64,000 nt of DNA from DATHRK01 sp035465395 (lineage in GTDB: Bacteria > Gemmatimonadota > Gemmatimonadetes > Longimicrobiales > RSA9): positions 27,416-91,415 of the forward strand of contig DATHRK010000032.1 of the NCBI GenBank assembly GCA_035465395.1. Direction: 5' to 3'. The notes below the pieces were generated by a model. The model did no database searches. It saw only the letters and a program-made list of their open reading frames with translations, and was not told the DNA's origin. Made by a program: the position numbers and the translations under genes. Below are positions 8,845 through 17,470 of this stretch, piece after piece; position 1 is the stretch's first letter, and each line of letters begins with the position of its first letter.

Positions 8845-10181
8845 GCCGCACCGGGCGCGGGCCCGCGAGCGACGCCCGGAAGCGGGCGCTGCAGGTGGTG
8901 CGCGACGTTTCGCGGGGCCGGATGCTGGACCGCGCCGCCGAACGGCGGTTCGCGAACCTGCCGGCGCGCGAGCGAGCGTGGGCCACGGAGGCCGCGTACG
9001 GGACGATCCGACTGCGCGGGCGTTTGGATGCCCTGCTGCGCCCCTACGTCGCGGATCGGAAGCTGGACGACGTCGTCCGGGACGTGCTGCGGCTGGGCGC
9101 CTACCAGCTCACGGAGATGGGGGGCGTGCCCGACTACGCCGCCGTTTCCGCAACCGTGGATCTGGCGCGGGAGGCTGGCCGGGGGCGGGCATCGGGGCTC
9201 GTCAACGCCGTGCTGAAGCGGCTCGCGGCCGACGGAAGCGACGCGGAGCGGGCACCGGAGCCGCCGGCCCCAGATCCCCTGGACGCCCTCGCGGACCGGG
9301 GATCGCACCCGCGTTGGCTCCTCGAACGCTGGGAGGACCGCCACGGTCCGGCGGCCACCGCGGCGCTCGTCGAGGCGAACAACCGTCGCCCCGAGCTGTA
9401 TCTCCGCCTGGTGGGGATCCCACGCGACGACGCGATCCGGCGCCTCGCCGAGGCGGGGATCAGAGCCGGTCCCGTGCCGCTGGAGGCGCGATCGTTGCGC
9501 CTGGAGGCCGGGAGCGACCCGGTCGCGGCGCTGGCGGCGGTTCCAGCCGTCGTACAGGATCCGGCGGCCTCGGCCGTCGTCCGGTACGCGGACGTGCCCG
9601 CCGGGGCGCTCGTCGCGGATCTGTGCGCTGCACCCGGTGGCAAGAGCCTGGCGCTCGTGGACCTCGGCGCCGGCCGGGTCGTGTCGTTCGATCGATCCGC
9701 CGAGCGCCTGCGGCGGCTGCGTGACAACGCGCGGCGCGTGGCCGGGGTCGCCGGGGGCTCACCGTTGCCGCTGTGCCTCGCGGTCGCCGACGCCCGGCAC
9801 CCCGCGTTGCTCGGCGCCGACGTGGTGCTAGTGGACGCACCGTGCACGGGCACGGGCACGTTTCGCCGCCATCCCGACGGGCGCTGGCGGATCGGGCCGG
9901 ACGATCTCGCGTCGCTCGTTCGCCTCCAGAAGCGTATCCTGAGGGCCGCGGCAAAGGCGGTGGCCCCGGGGGGGCTGCTGGTCTACGCCACGTGTTCGCT
10001 GGAACCGGAGGAGAACGAGGACCAGGTGGAGCGCTTTCTCCAAGAGCACCCCGACTTCGAAGTCGCGCCGCCCACCGCGCCGATGCCGATCCCCCACGCG
10101 GGCGGGTCCGCGTTGCGGATCCTGCCGCACGAGCACGGCGTGGACGGGGCGTTCGCGGTCCGCATGCGCAGGGCGCGATGA
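8841..10181 (+). CDS. rsmB: 16S rRNA m5C967 methyltransferase RsmB (Sun)
   Basis: A NusB-like RNA-binding N-terminus (~1-140) is followed by a SAM-dependent RNA:m5C methyltransferase domain: VADLCAAPGGKSL (SAM), VVSFDRSAERLRRL, VDAPCTGTGTFRRHPDGRW (first catalytic Cys) and LLVYATCSLEPEENE (second catalytic Cys). No ATG, GTG or TTG precedes the conserved first helix in frame except GTG 8802, inside thiG. CTG 8841 overlaps the thiG stop (CTGA) with a strong GGAGGGG site at 8826-8832, so it is the likely start. GTG near 8895 would shorten the first helix. The product is 446 residues from CTG. Confidence 0.93.
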   Translation: MSRTGRGPASDARKRALQVVRDVSRGRMLDRAAERRFANLPARERAWATEAAYGTIRLRGRLDALLRPYVADRKLDDVVRDVLRLGAYQLTEMGGVPDYAAVSATVDLAREAGRGRASGLVNAVLKRLAADGSDAERAPEPPAPDPLDALADRGSHPRWLLERWEDRHGPAATAALVEANNRRPELYLRLVGIPRDDAIRRLAEAGIRAGPVPLEARSLRLEAGSDPVAALAAVPAVVQDPAASAVVRYADVPAGALVADLCAAPGGKSLALVDLGAGRVVSFDRSAERLRRLRDNARRVAGVAGGSPLPLCLAVADARHPALLGADVVLVDAPCTGTGTFRRHPDGRWRIGPDDLASLVRLQKRILRAAAKAVAPGGLLVYATCSLEPEENEDQVERFLQEHPDFEVAPPTAPMPIPHAGGSALRILPHEHGVDGAFAVRMRRAR

Positions 10182-10906
10182 TCCTGGGAGACTCGATCCG
10201 GCGTCGCTCAGGGCGGCGCGCGCGTCCGCGTGACGAAAGCGGCACCGGTCTCGGGCCTCGGGCCCGTCTCGCGCTGGTCACGGTCGCGATCGCCATCGCC
10301 GGCTTCTTCGCAGCCTACCTGTTCGCGACGTTCGTCCTCTACCCGCCGTCCGAGGCGCTGGGCGAGGCCATCGAGGTGCCCGACCTGGTCGGCATGTCGG
10401 TCGAAGAGGCGAGGGAGGTGCTGCGCAACGCAGGCCTCGCCGTCGACGACGAGGTGCCGATCCCGGACGCGGACCGGACGCGGGGGGGGATCGTCGCTCA
10501 GAGCCCGCTGGGCGGCCAGGCATTGCGCCCGGGCGGTGGAGTGCGGCTCGCGGTGAGCGCCGGACCACCGCGGCTGCGTGTGCCCAACCTGCTCGGCTTC
10601 GAGGAAGCGACCGCGGTAGCCGTCCTGGAACGGGCGGGCTTCCAGGTGGAGCGCTCGCGTGAGATCGCCGACGAGCCCGCAGGCCGCGTGGCGCGCATCC
10701 AGCCTGCGCCGGGCTCGGAGCAGGAGATCCCGGCCACCATCGTGCTGATCATAAGCACGGGCCCACCGGATCAGGTCACGGAGGACACCTCGGGAGTGGG
10801 TGCGGAGCCCGGCGCGGAAGCACAGGGCGATGCCGGAGGTCCTACGGGCGCTGCAGAGGACGCAGGGGGGCCGGACGCGCCGGAGACCGGAAGCGGGCGC
10901 CGATGA
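10178..10906 (+). CDS. Single-pass membrane protein with two PASTA domains
   Basis: 242 residues: a basic cytosolic stretch, one membrane helix (LALVTVAIAIAGFFAAYLFA, ~31-50), then two PASTA domains (from EAIEVPDLVGMSVEEAREVL, ~66-132; from RLRVPNLLGFEEATAV, ~133-200) and an acidic/Gly-rich tail. PASTA domains bind peptidoglycan or muropeptides in serine/threonine kinases and some PBPs, but no kinase domain precedes them here. The protein is probably periplasm-facing and may sense or anchor to the wall (inference). It overlaps rsmB and the TlpA-like gene by 4 nt each. Confidence 0.85.
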   Translation: MILGDSIRRRSGRRARPRDESGTGLGPRARLALVTVAIAIAGFFAAYLFATFVLYPPSEALGEAIEVPDLVGMSVEEAREVLRNAGLAVDDEVPIPDADRTRGGIVAQSPLGGQALRPGGGVRLAVSAGPPRLRVPNLLGFEEATAVAVLERAGFQVERSREIADEPAGRVARIQPAPGSEQEIPATIVLIISTGPPDQVTEDTSGVGAEPGAEAQGDAGGPTGAAEDAGGPDAPETGSGRR

Positions 10907-11472
10907 GGCGGGTCGCGGGCATCGCGTTCCTGCTGGGCGTCGTGGCGCTGCTGGCGGCCGTGGCCCTGCGCGTCGGCGCACCGGCGCCCGACGCGCACGC
11001 CGACCACGCCCCGGATGCGGCGATGGGTCCGACGCACGCCCGCATGGCGGCCACGTACGCGGCGCCCACGATCGAGGGTGACACGATCGCCCTCGCGGAC
11101 CTTCGCGGCAGCGTGGTGGTGGTCAACCTGTGGGCGACGTGGTGCCATCCGTGCGTGAAGGAGCTGCCCTCGCTGGAGCGCCTGCAAGCGTCGCTGGAGA
11201 ACGAGGGGCTCCGCGTGCTGGCCGTCAACGTCGACCGGCTGCCCGAATCACGGGCCGCAGAGGAAGTTGCGCGTTTCATGGACGAGATCGGGGTCGACCT
11301 GACCGTCCTGCTGGACCCCGCGGGCAGGGCCGAGACCGCCTTCGGGGCCCTGGGCCTGCCCACCACCGTCGTCATCGACCGGGACGGCGGCATGGCGTAC
11401 CGCCGGCTCGGCGCGGGGGATTGGGATCTGCCGCCCCTGCGCGACCACGTCGTCGCGGCGCTGGAGCGATGA
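10903..11472 (+). CDS. TlpA-like membrane-anchored thioredoxin
   Basis: 189 residues with an N-terminal signal anchor (IAFLLGVVALLAAVAL), a His-rich linker (HADHAPDAAMGPTHARM) and a TlpA/ResA-type thioredoxin fold carrying WATWCHPCVKELP, so the redox motif is WCHPC. The cis-Pro region is LGLPTTVVID. Such proteins reduce disulfides in the periplasm, for example during cytochrome c maturation. No cytochrome c biogenesis genes are nearby. The His-rich linker could bind metal (speculative). Confidence 0.88.
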   Translation: MRRVAGIAFLLGVVALLAAVALRVGAPAPDAHADHAPDAAMGPTHARMAATYAAPTIEGDTIALADLRGSVVVVNLWATWCHPCVKELPSLERLQASLENEGLRVLAVNVDRLPESRAAEEVARFMDEIGVDLTVLLDPAGRAETAFGALGLPTTVVIDRDGGMAYRRLGAGDWDLPPLRDHVVAALER

Positions 11473-12188
11473 GCTTCGTCCAGCTGCGCGCGTGGGTCAC
11501 CCACAACTGGGCGCTCAAGCTCACCGCGCTGGCGCTTTCCGTGGCGCTGTGGTTCGCCGTCCGTGCGGAGACCATCACGCGTGGCTCGATCACCAACGTG
11601 CCCGTCGTCGTCGACCTCACCGCCGAGGGCTGGGTGCTCTCCGGCCCTCCGTCACCCGACACCGTCGAGGTCGAGTTCGAGGGCCCCGTGCGGGAGCTCG
11701 TGTCCCTCGGCATCGATCCGCCCCGCGTCCTGGTGTCGCTCGACGCCGTCGACGACACCGTGATCACGCGTCCGCTGGAACTGCGCCTCCTCGACTACGA
11801 GAGGGGGGAAAGGCCCGACGCGACGCGCCCCGTGGACATCCGGCCGAGCACCGTGAGCCTGCGTCTGGACCGCATCGTGACCCGGCTGGTCCCCGTCGCC
11901 GTGCCCCTCGCGGGGCGGCTGCCCGAGGGGCTGCGGCTGCTGCGTCCGCCGGCGCCCGACCCCGCGCGGGTCAGCGTCAGTGGCCCCTCGCGCCGGGTCA
12001 ACGCGATCGACTCCATCCGGGTCGCCGCGATCGACCTCGGGGCGCTCACCGAGGACGCGGTGGTCGAGGTCCCGCTGGACACCGCGGCCCTCGCTCCGGT
12101 GGGGGTCGCCCCGGCGCGGGTGACGGTCCGCTTCACGATCGGCGCCGACGGGGAGGGGGAACCGGGTCGGCCCGCCCCTCCGCCATGA
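11469..12188 (+). CDS. YbbR-domain (CdaR-like) protein
   Basis: 239 residues with one N-terminal membrane segment (ALKLTALALSVALWFAV, ~16-32) preceded by the YbbR/CdaR opening VTHNWALKL, then repeated beta-rich YbbR modules (ITNVPVVVDL..., ITRPLELRL..., LVPVAVPLAG...). In Firmicutes CdaR regulates the diadenylate cyclase CdaA and is encoded beside it. No cdaA or glmM is in this window; the gene sits between a TlpA gene and tsaD, overlapping each by 4 nt. A cyclic-di-AMP link is only a family-based possibility. Confidence 0.82.
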   Translation: MSFVQLRAWVTHNWALKLTALALSVALWFAVRAETITRGSITNVPVVVDLTAEGWVLSGPPSPDTVEVEFEGPVRELVSLGIDPPRVLVSLDAVDDTVITRPLELRLLDYERGERPDATRPVDIRPSTVSLRLDRIVTRLVPVAVPLAGRLPEGLRLLRPPAPDPARVSVSGPSRRVNAIDSIRVAAIDLGALTEDAVVEVPLDTAALAPVGVAPARVTVRFTIGADGEGEPGRPAPPP

Positions 12189-13282
12189 GCGTGGCTGCCC
12201 GGCGGGGTGGCGGGGGAGACGCGGGCGGTGCGGCGGAGGGAAGGGCTGCCGACCTCGTGTTGGGTGTCGAGACGTCCTGCGATGAGACCTCGGCCGCGGT
12301 ACTGGGGCCCGACGACGCCCTGCTCGGGCACGTCATCCTGACGCAGGACGAGCACCGTGTGTGGGGCGGCGTCGTACCGGAGATCGCCTCCCGGGCGCAC
12401 CTGCGGGTCCTCGACGACGTGGTCGACGGAGCGCTGTCCGAAGCCGGCGCGCGCATCGACGAGATCGACCTGTTCGGCGTGACCGCCGGGCCCGGGCTGA
12501 TCGGCGCTCTGCTCGTGGGCGTGGAATGGACCAAGGCAGCGGCCTGGGCGCTGTCCCGGCCGGTCGTGGGGGTGCACCACATGGAGGGGCACCTGTTTGC
12601 GGCGGCGCTTTCGGAACCCCCGGCGCATCCTCCCTTCGTCGCGCTGCTCGTTTCTGGCGGGCACACGCAGCTCCTCTGGGTGCCCCGCTGGGGCTCCTAC
12701 AGGCTCCTGGGCCAGACCCGCGACGACGCCGCGGGCGAGGCATTCGACAAAGTGGCGCGGCTGCTCGACCTGCCGTTTCCGGGCGGCGCACACGTCGAGC
12801 GCCTGGCCGCGTCCGGGGACCCGGCGGCGTTCGCGTTTCCGCGCCCGATGACAGGCCGCAAGGCCGCGGCAGATGGACGCTTCGACTTCTCCTTCAGCGG
12901 CCTGAAGACCGCCGTCGCGCTCGTCGTCGAGGAACTGCGCGACCGGGGGGAGCTCGATCCGGCGGCCCGCGCCGACGTGGCCGCGTCCTTCCAGGCGGCG
13001 GTGATCGATGTCCTGGTCGAGAAGTCGTTGGCGGCCGTGCGGCAGGCCGGCTGCCGCCGGCTGGTCATCGGCGGCGGCGTCGCGGCGAGCGCGGCGTTGC
13101 GCGGCGCGCTGACCGCGGCCCTGGAGGGCGGCGAGGTGTACTACCCGCCGCCGCGGTTGGCCACCGACAACGCGGCGATGATCGCCCGCGCGGCGCGTTT
13201 CCGCTTCGCGGCGGATGGCCCGTCCCCCGCCGACATGACCGCCGACGCGGGGATGCCGATGCCGGGCCTCGAGGCGGCATGA
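12185..13282 (+). CDS. tsaD: tRNA t6A37 threonylcarbamoyltransferase TsaD
   Basis: Transfers the threonylcarbamoyl group to A37 of ANN-decoding tRNAs, with TsaB, TsaC and TsaE. The 365-residue ASKHA-fold protein has VLGVETSCDETSAAVL, VTAGPGLIGALLVG, the metal-binding HHMEGHLFAA, LVSGGHTQLL, DDAAGEAFDKVARLL, FSFSGLKTAV, VIGGGVAASAALR and TDNAAMIARAA. The start ATG 12185 adds a Gly/Ala-rich ~20-residue leader before the family core; a later start cannot be excluded. It overlaps its neighbours by 4 nt on each side. Confidence 0.97.
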   Translation: MSVAARRGGGGDAGGAAEGRAADLVLGVETSCDETSAAVLGPDDALLGHVILTQDEHRVWGGVVPEIASRAHLRVLDDVVDGALSEAGARIDEIDLFGVTAGPGLIGALLVGVEWTKAAAWALSRPVVGVHHMEGHLFAAALSEPPAHPPFVALLVSGGHTQLLWVPRWGSYRLLGQTRDDAAGEAFDKVARLLDLPFPGGAHVERLAASGDPAAFAFPRPMTGRKAAADGRFDFSFSGLKTAVALVVEELRDRGELDPAARADVAASFQAAVIDVLVEKSLAAVRQAGCRRLVIGGGVAASAALRGALTAALEGGEVYYPPPRLATDNAAMIARAARFRFAADGPSPADMTADAGMPMPGLEAA

Positions 13283-14154
13283 TGGCCTCGCAGGACAAGA
13301 CGACGCTGCGCATCCTGCACGTCAGCGACCTCCACTTCGGCCCGCCGTACGTGCCGGACGTCGGGGAGGCGTTGCTGACCAGCGCGGCGTCCCTCGGCGC
13401 CGACGTCATCGTCGCCTCCGGCGACTTCACACAGCGGGCCAAGGCCAAGCAGTTCCAGGAGGCCAGGGCCTTCCTCGACCGGCTGCCCGAGGCCGATCTC
13501 GTCGTCGTCCCCGGCAACCACGACGTGCCCCTGTACCGAGTGCTCGAGCGGCTCACCGCGCCGCTCGCGAACTACCGGCGCTACATCCACCCGGAGCTGG
13601 ATTGGGTCCTGGAGCGTGAAGACGCCGTGATCGCGGCGCTCGACTCGACGAGCCCGCTGCGCCACATCACCAACGGCCGGATCAGCGAGGACCAGCTGGC
13701 GTTCTGCGAGCGCGCGTTCGCGGCGGCCGGAGACCGCGCCCGGGTCGTCGTCGCGCACCACCACTTCGCTCCCGCGCCCGACTACGAGAAGGCCGAGGTG
13801 ATGCCGGACGCGCGGGCGGCGCTGGACCGGTTCACCGCGATGCGCGTGGACCTCATCCTCGGCGGCCACCTGCATCGCGGATACATCGGCAACTCCCTCG
13901 ATGTGTACGCCGGCGCCGACAGCGACCACGGCATCATCATCATCCAGTCCGGCACCACGACCTCGCGTCGGGGCCGGGCTCGCGAGGCCGAGAAGAACAG
14001 CTTCAACGTGGTGGTCGTGGGCGCGGGCGACGTGCGCGTCACGCACTTCATGTACTTCGAGTCCGCCGGGGGATTCGAGCCGATCAGCGAGCACCGCTTC
14101 CCCCGCCCCGGACTCGGCTTCTTCGGCGCCGCGGACGCGGCGAGGATCGCGTGA
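13279..14154 (+). CDS. Calcineurin-like metallophosphoesterase
   Basis: 291 residues with the full dimetal phosphoesterase set: ILHVSDLHFGPP, VIVASGDFTQRAK, LVVVPGNHDVPLY, VVVAHHHFAP and LILGGHLHRGYI. This arrangement resembles the Icc/class III cyclic-nucleotide phosphodiesterase subgroup, but the substrate cannot be read from sequence. There is no signal peptide, so it is probably cytosolic. ATG 13279 overlaps the tsaD stop; ATG 13282 immediately follows. It is translationally coupled to the AsmA-like gene downstream. Confidence 0.9.
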   Translation: MMASQDKTTLRILHVSDLHFGPPYVPDVGEALLTSAASLGADVIVASGDFTQRAKAKQFQEARAFLDRLPEADLVVVPGNHDVPLYRVLERLTAPLANYRRYIHPELDWVLEREDAVIAALDSTSPLRHITNGRISEDQLAFCERAFAAAGDRARVVVAHHHFAPAPDYEKAEVMPDARAALDRFTAMRVDLILGGHLHRGYIGNSLDVYAGADSDHGIIIIQSGTTTSRRGRAREAEKNSFNVVVVGAGDVRVTHFMYFESAGGFEPISEHRFPRPGLGFFGAADAARIA

Positions 14155-15377
14155 CCGAGCCCGAAGCGCCGGAGGGGGAGCGCCGCGCCCCGCCGCCCGC
14201 CCAAGGCCGAGGCGCGGAAGAGCGGCGGAGGACCCGCTATCGCCGGTGGGCCGCTTTCGGAGGCCTGCTCGCGGTCGCCCTGGCGGCGACCGCCATCGCG
14301 GTGGCGAGCCGGACCGGTTTCGGCCAGGAGCGGCTGCGCGGGGCCACCGTGGACTGGCTGACCTCGCGTTTCCCGGGCCGGATCACCATCGGCAGCCTGA
14401 CCAGCGAGTCGAGCCTGCTCGGCACGATGACGCTCCGGGACGTGTCCATCGCCGACCCGGGCGGCCGGCCGTTCCTCGACGTCGACGTGGCGGTGATCTC
14501 CTACGACTGGCGCACCCTCGTCTCGGGGCGGGTGGTGCTGGACGACGTCGAGATCGACGGCGCCCGCGTGATCATCGAGCGCCTGCCCGGTTGGGAAGAG
14601 TGGAACTACGAACGCGCGTTCCGCGGCGACCCGTCCGATCCGGCGGACACGACACGGACCCTCGTCGACCTGTACGATGTGTCGGTATCCGACGCGACGG
14701 TCGTCGTGCGGATGCCGTGGGAGTCCGACGGGGCCGACTCCGCTCGCGTCCTGATCGAGCAGACGCCGGAAGGCCCGGTGCGCGCGTTCTCCTTCCAGAA
14801 CCTGTCGCTGCGCGCCCCGCGCGTCCTGGCCGAGACACCCCGCGAGCCCGGCCGCCTCATCGAGGTCGCCGATTTGGCGGCCGACGTCTACGTGTGGGAC
14901 GAGCCGGCGCGCGTCCGCGCCGCGCGCGGCACGGTGACCGTCCGGGACTCCATCGTGACGCTGGACCTGGATCGGGTCGACCTGCCCGGGTCGCGGCTCT
15001 CCGTGATCGGCCGGGTCGTCCTGGGCGACGGTGGGTTGCGGCCCGACGTGCGCGTGCGCGGGGAGCGGCTGGACCTGGCGGACCTGGGGTGGCTCCACCC
15101 GTCGCTGCCACCCGAGGGCAGCGGCACGGGTTCGATCGACATCCGCTCCATCGGCCCGTCGCGCTACGCCTGGTTCGGCGAGGACCTGGACGTGCGCACC
15201 CCCGACACCCACGTGGAGGGCACGCTGGGGCTGGTGACCGGAGACACGCTCTACTTCAGCCGGCTCGATCTCGCAGCCGATCCGTTCGACCTGGAGACGT
15301 TGGAACGGCTCCTGCCGGTAGATCTGCCGCTGGATGGCCTCGAGGCCTCGACGTTGCGCATCGACGACGGGCGCTGA
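14151..15377 (+). CDS. AsmA/TamB-like N-terminal protein, short form
   Basis: 408 residues starting at GTG 14151: a basic N-terminus, a membrane anchor (WAAFGGLLAVALAATAIAVA, ~35-54), then repeating beta-strand units of the AsmA/TamB N-terminal type (RITIGSLTSESSLLGTMTLRD, LDVDVAVISYDWRTLVSGRV, VDLPGSRLSVIGRVVLGDGG). TamB/AsmA-like proteins bridge inner and outer membranes, but TamB members usually exceed 1000 residues. This one stops at ...STLRIDDGR without the long beta-groove or DUF490-like C-terminus, so it is either a genuine short form or a truncated gene. Confidence 0.7.
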   Translation: MTEPEAPEGERRAPPPAQGRGAEERRRTRYRRWAAFGGLLAVALAATAIAVASRTGFGQERLRGATVDWLTSRFPGRITIGSLTSESSLLGTMTLRDVSIADPGGRPFLDVDVAVISYDWRTLVSGRVVLDDVEIDGARVIIERLPGWEEWNYERAFRGDPSDPADTTRTLVDLYDVSVSDATVVVRMPWESDGADSARVLIEQTPEGPVRAFSFQNLSLRAPRVLAETPREPGRLIEVADLAADVYVWDEPARVRAARGTVTVRDSIVTLDLDRVDLPGSRLSVIGRVVLGDGGLRPDVRVRGERLDLADLGWLHPSLPPEGSGTGSIDIRSIGPSRYAWFGEDLDVRTPDTHVEGTLGLVTGDTLYFSRLDLAADPFDLETLERLLPVDLPLDGLEASTLRIDDGR

Positions 15378-15514
15378 AGGGCGCCACCCCGGATCGCGGC
15401 GTTCCGGGAAGGGTAACCATGGCGGAGGCGGCCCTTTCGGGCGACGCCCGTGGAGCCCGCGTCCGACGCGGAGCGCGCTGGGCCGACGCTCCCATCAAAC
15501 CGGAGATTTCGAGC

Positions 15515-16384
15515 ATGCAAACGACCAAGGTCCTGCTTCTGATGGCGGCGCTGACGGCGCTGATGGTCGTGGTGGGCGGCGCGGTGGGTGGACGCGAGGG
15601 CGCGATCCTGGCCTTCGGCTTCGCGGCGGTGAGCAACTTCGTGATGTACTGGTGGAGCGACAAGATGGTGCTCCGCATGTACAAGGCGCGGGTCGTGGGG
15701 CCCGAGGAGGCGCCGGGGCTGTACCAGATGGTCGACCGGCTCCGGCAGAACGCCGGGCTGCCCATGCCGACGGTCGCGATCGCCCCTGCGAAGCAGCCCA
15801 ACGCCTTCGCCACCGGCAGGGGGCACGACCACGCGGTGGTGTGCGTGACCGAGGGCATCCTTGAGCTCATCGACCGCGACGAGATGGAGGGCGTGATCGC
15901 GCACGAGCTGGCCCACATCAAGCACCGCCACATGCTGGTGGGCACGATCGCGGCGACCATGGCCGGCGCGATCGCTTTCCTGGCGACCATGGCGCGGTGG
16001 GGCGCGATCTTCGGCGGCGGGCGCGACGGCGATCGGAACCCCATAGCGATCCTCGTGGCGGCGATCGTGGCGCCGCTGGCCGCGATGATCATCCAGTTCG
16101 CGGTCAGCCGCCAGAACGAGTTCCAGGCGGACCGCACGGGAGCCATGATCTCGGGGCAGCCGCTGTCGCTGGCCGACGCGCTGCGCAAGCTGGATGCGCA
16201 CGCGCACCGGATCCCCATGCGGGTGAACCCGGCCGCAGCCCAGCTGGCCATCGTGAACCCGCTGGCGGCCCTGAAGACGCAGGGCATGCGCAAGATGTTC
16301 AGCACGCACCCGCCCACCGAGGAACGGGTGCGCCGTCTCGTCTCCCTGCGCGAGGATCCCGGCTTCGAGGCTCTGGGAGGCTGA
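15515..16384 (+). CDS. htpX: Membrane zinc metalloprotease HtpX
   Basis: A 289-residue inner-membrane M48 protease for quality control of damaged membrane proteins. Two N-terminal membrane segments (~4-19 and ~26-42), the zinc motif VIAHELAHIKHRH, two further membrane segments, then the third-ligand region RQNEFQADRTG and the late STHPPTEERVRRL. ATG 15515 is preceded by a 137-nt gap after the AsmA-like gene, so it may have its own promoter. Length and motifs match the family. Confidence 0.96.
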   Translation: MQTTKVLLLMAALTALMVVVGGAVGGREGAILAFGFAAVSNFVMYWWSDKMVLRMYKARVVGPEEAPGLYQMVDRLRQNAGLPMPTVAIAPAKQPNAFATGRGHDHAVVCVTEGILELIDRDEMEGVIAHELAHIKHRHMLVGTIAATMAGAIAFLATMARWGAIFGGGRDGDRNPIAILVAAIVAPLAAMIIQFAVSRQNEFQADRTGAMISGQPLSLADALRKLDAHAHRIPMRVNPAAAQLAIVNPLAALKTQGMRKMFSTHPPTEERVRRLVSLREDPGFEALGG

Positions 16385-16406
16385 CGCGACATCCGGGCGG
16401 CCCGAC

Positions 16407-17354
16407 GTGGAGGCGAAGGACCCGACGCGGATCCGGCCCGGCCGGGCCCTGGTCATCGTCAACCCCAACGCCGGGCAGGATCCGCCGGAGCGCCTGAGGC
16501 GGGCGCTGGGCGGGGCGCTTGCCGCGCGAAACGTCCCGTTCGATCTCGTGGAGACGCTCGAGCCCGGCCACGCCACGGAGCTGGCGCGCGCCGCCATCAC
16601 CGACGGCTACACCGCGGTGGCCGCCGCGGGCGGTGACGGTACCCTCGCCGAGGTCGCCACCGGGCTCGTCGGGTCCGACGTGCCCCTCGCGATCGTGCCC
16701 CGCGGCACCGCCAACCAGGTGGCGCGAAACCTGGGGATCCCCACGGACGTGGAGGGCGCCGCCGAGGTCATCGCGCGCGGCCGCGCGGTCCCCGTCGACC
16801 TCGGCCGGGCGGACGACCGCGTGTTCGCGCTCGCGGTGGGCGCCGGCCTCGACGCGGTGGTCATGTCGGCGACCTCGCGGGAGATGAAGGAGCGCTGGGG
16901 CTTCGCCGCCTACATCTACGCCACCATCCGCGAAGCCGTGCGCACGGCGCCGGTGGACTTCCGCGTCGTCGCGGACGGGGAGGAGCTCCGGATTCGCGCG
17001 CTCAGCGTGATGGTCGCCAACGTCGGGGAGCTGTTCGCGGGCATCCTGCCGTCGGTTCTTCCGTCCCTCTCCCTCGCCCCGGCGGGGGAGCGCGCGCTGG
17101 ACACCTGGCGAGATGGGCTGCTGGACGTCGTCGTCGTCGCGCCCGCCGGAGTGATGGGGATGGCGAGCGTGCTGTGGCAATCCGCGAGCGGCGCCTTCGC
17201 CGGGGACAAGCACCTGTTCCACCGGCGCGCGAGGGAGGTGACCGTGGACGCGGACGCGCCGGTGCCCCTGCAGGTGGACGGCGACCCCGGCGGCACGACC
17301 CCCGTCAGGATCACCGTCGTTCCCGACGACCTGCGGGTCCTCATCCCGGCCTGA
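16407..17354 (+). CDS. Diacylglycerol kinase-family lipid kinase (YegS/DgkB-like)
   Basis: 315 residues with the DAGK catalytic domain: ALVIVNPNAG, AAAGGDGTLAEVATGL, IVPRGTANQVARNLGIP and FALAVGAGLDAVVM, followed by the C-terminal beta-sandwich ending VTVDADAPVPLQVDGDP. Such enzymes phosphorylate diacylglycerol, sphingoid bases or related lipids with ATP. GTG 16407 lies 22 nt after htpX. The final segments (MASVLWQSASGAF, KHLFHRRAREVTVDAD) are typical of bacterial members. The exact lipid substrate is not determinable. Confidence 0.9.
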   Translation: MEAKDPTRIRPGRALVIVNPNAGQDPPERLRRALGGALAARNVPFDLVETLEPGHATELARAAITDGYTAVAAAGGDGTLAEVATGLVGSDVPLAIVPRGTANQVARNLGIPTDVEGAAEVIARGRAVPVDLGRADDRVFALAVGAGLDAVVMSATSREMKERWGFAAYIYATIREAVRTAPVDFRVVADGEELRIRALSVMVANVGELFAGILPSVLPSLSLAPAGERALDTWRDGLLDVVVVAPAGVMGMASVLWQSASGAFAGDKHLFHRRAREVTVDADAPVPLQVDGDPGGTTPVRITVVPDDLRVLIPA

Positions 17355-17470
17355 TCGCCCGGGCGGGGTCGATGGCTCGGTGCGGTGCCGTTATCTTCCG
17401 CGGTTCCGATGATCCCGGGGGCGAGCTTATCGACCGATGGCGCCGCGACCGGGCCCCACACACCGAACGA

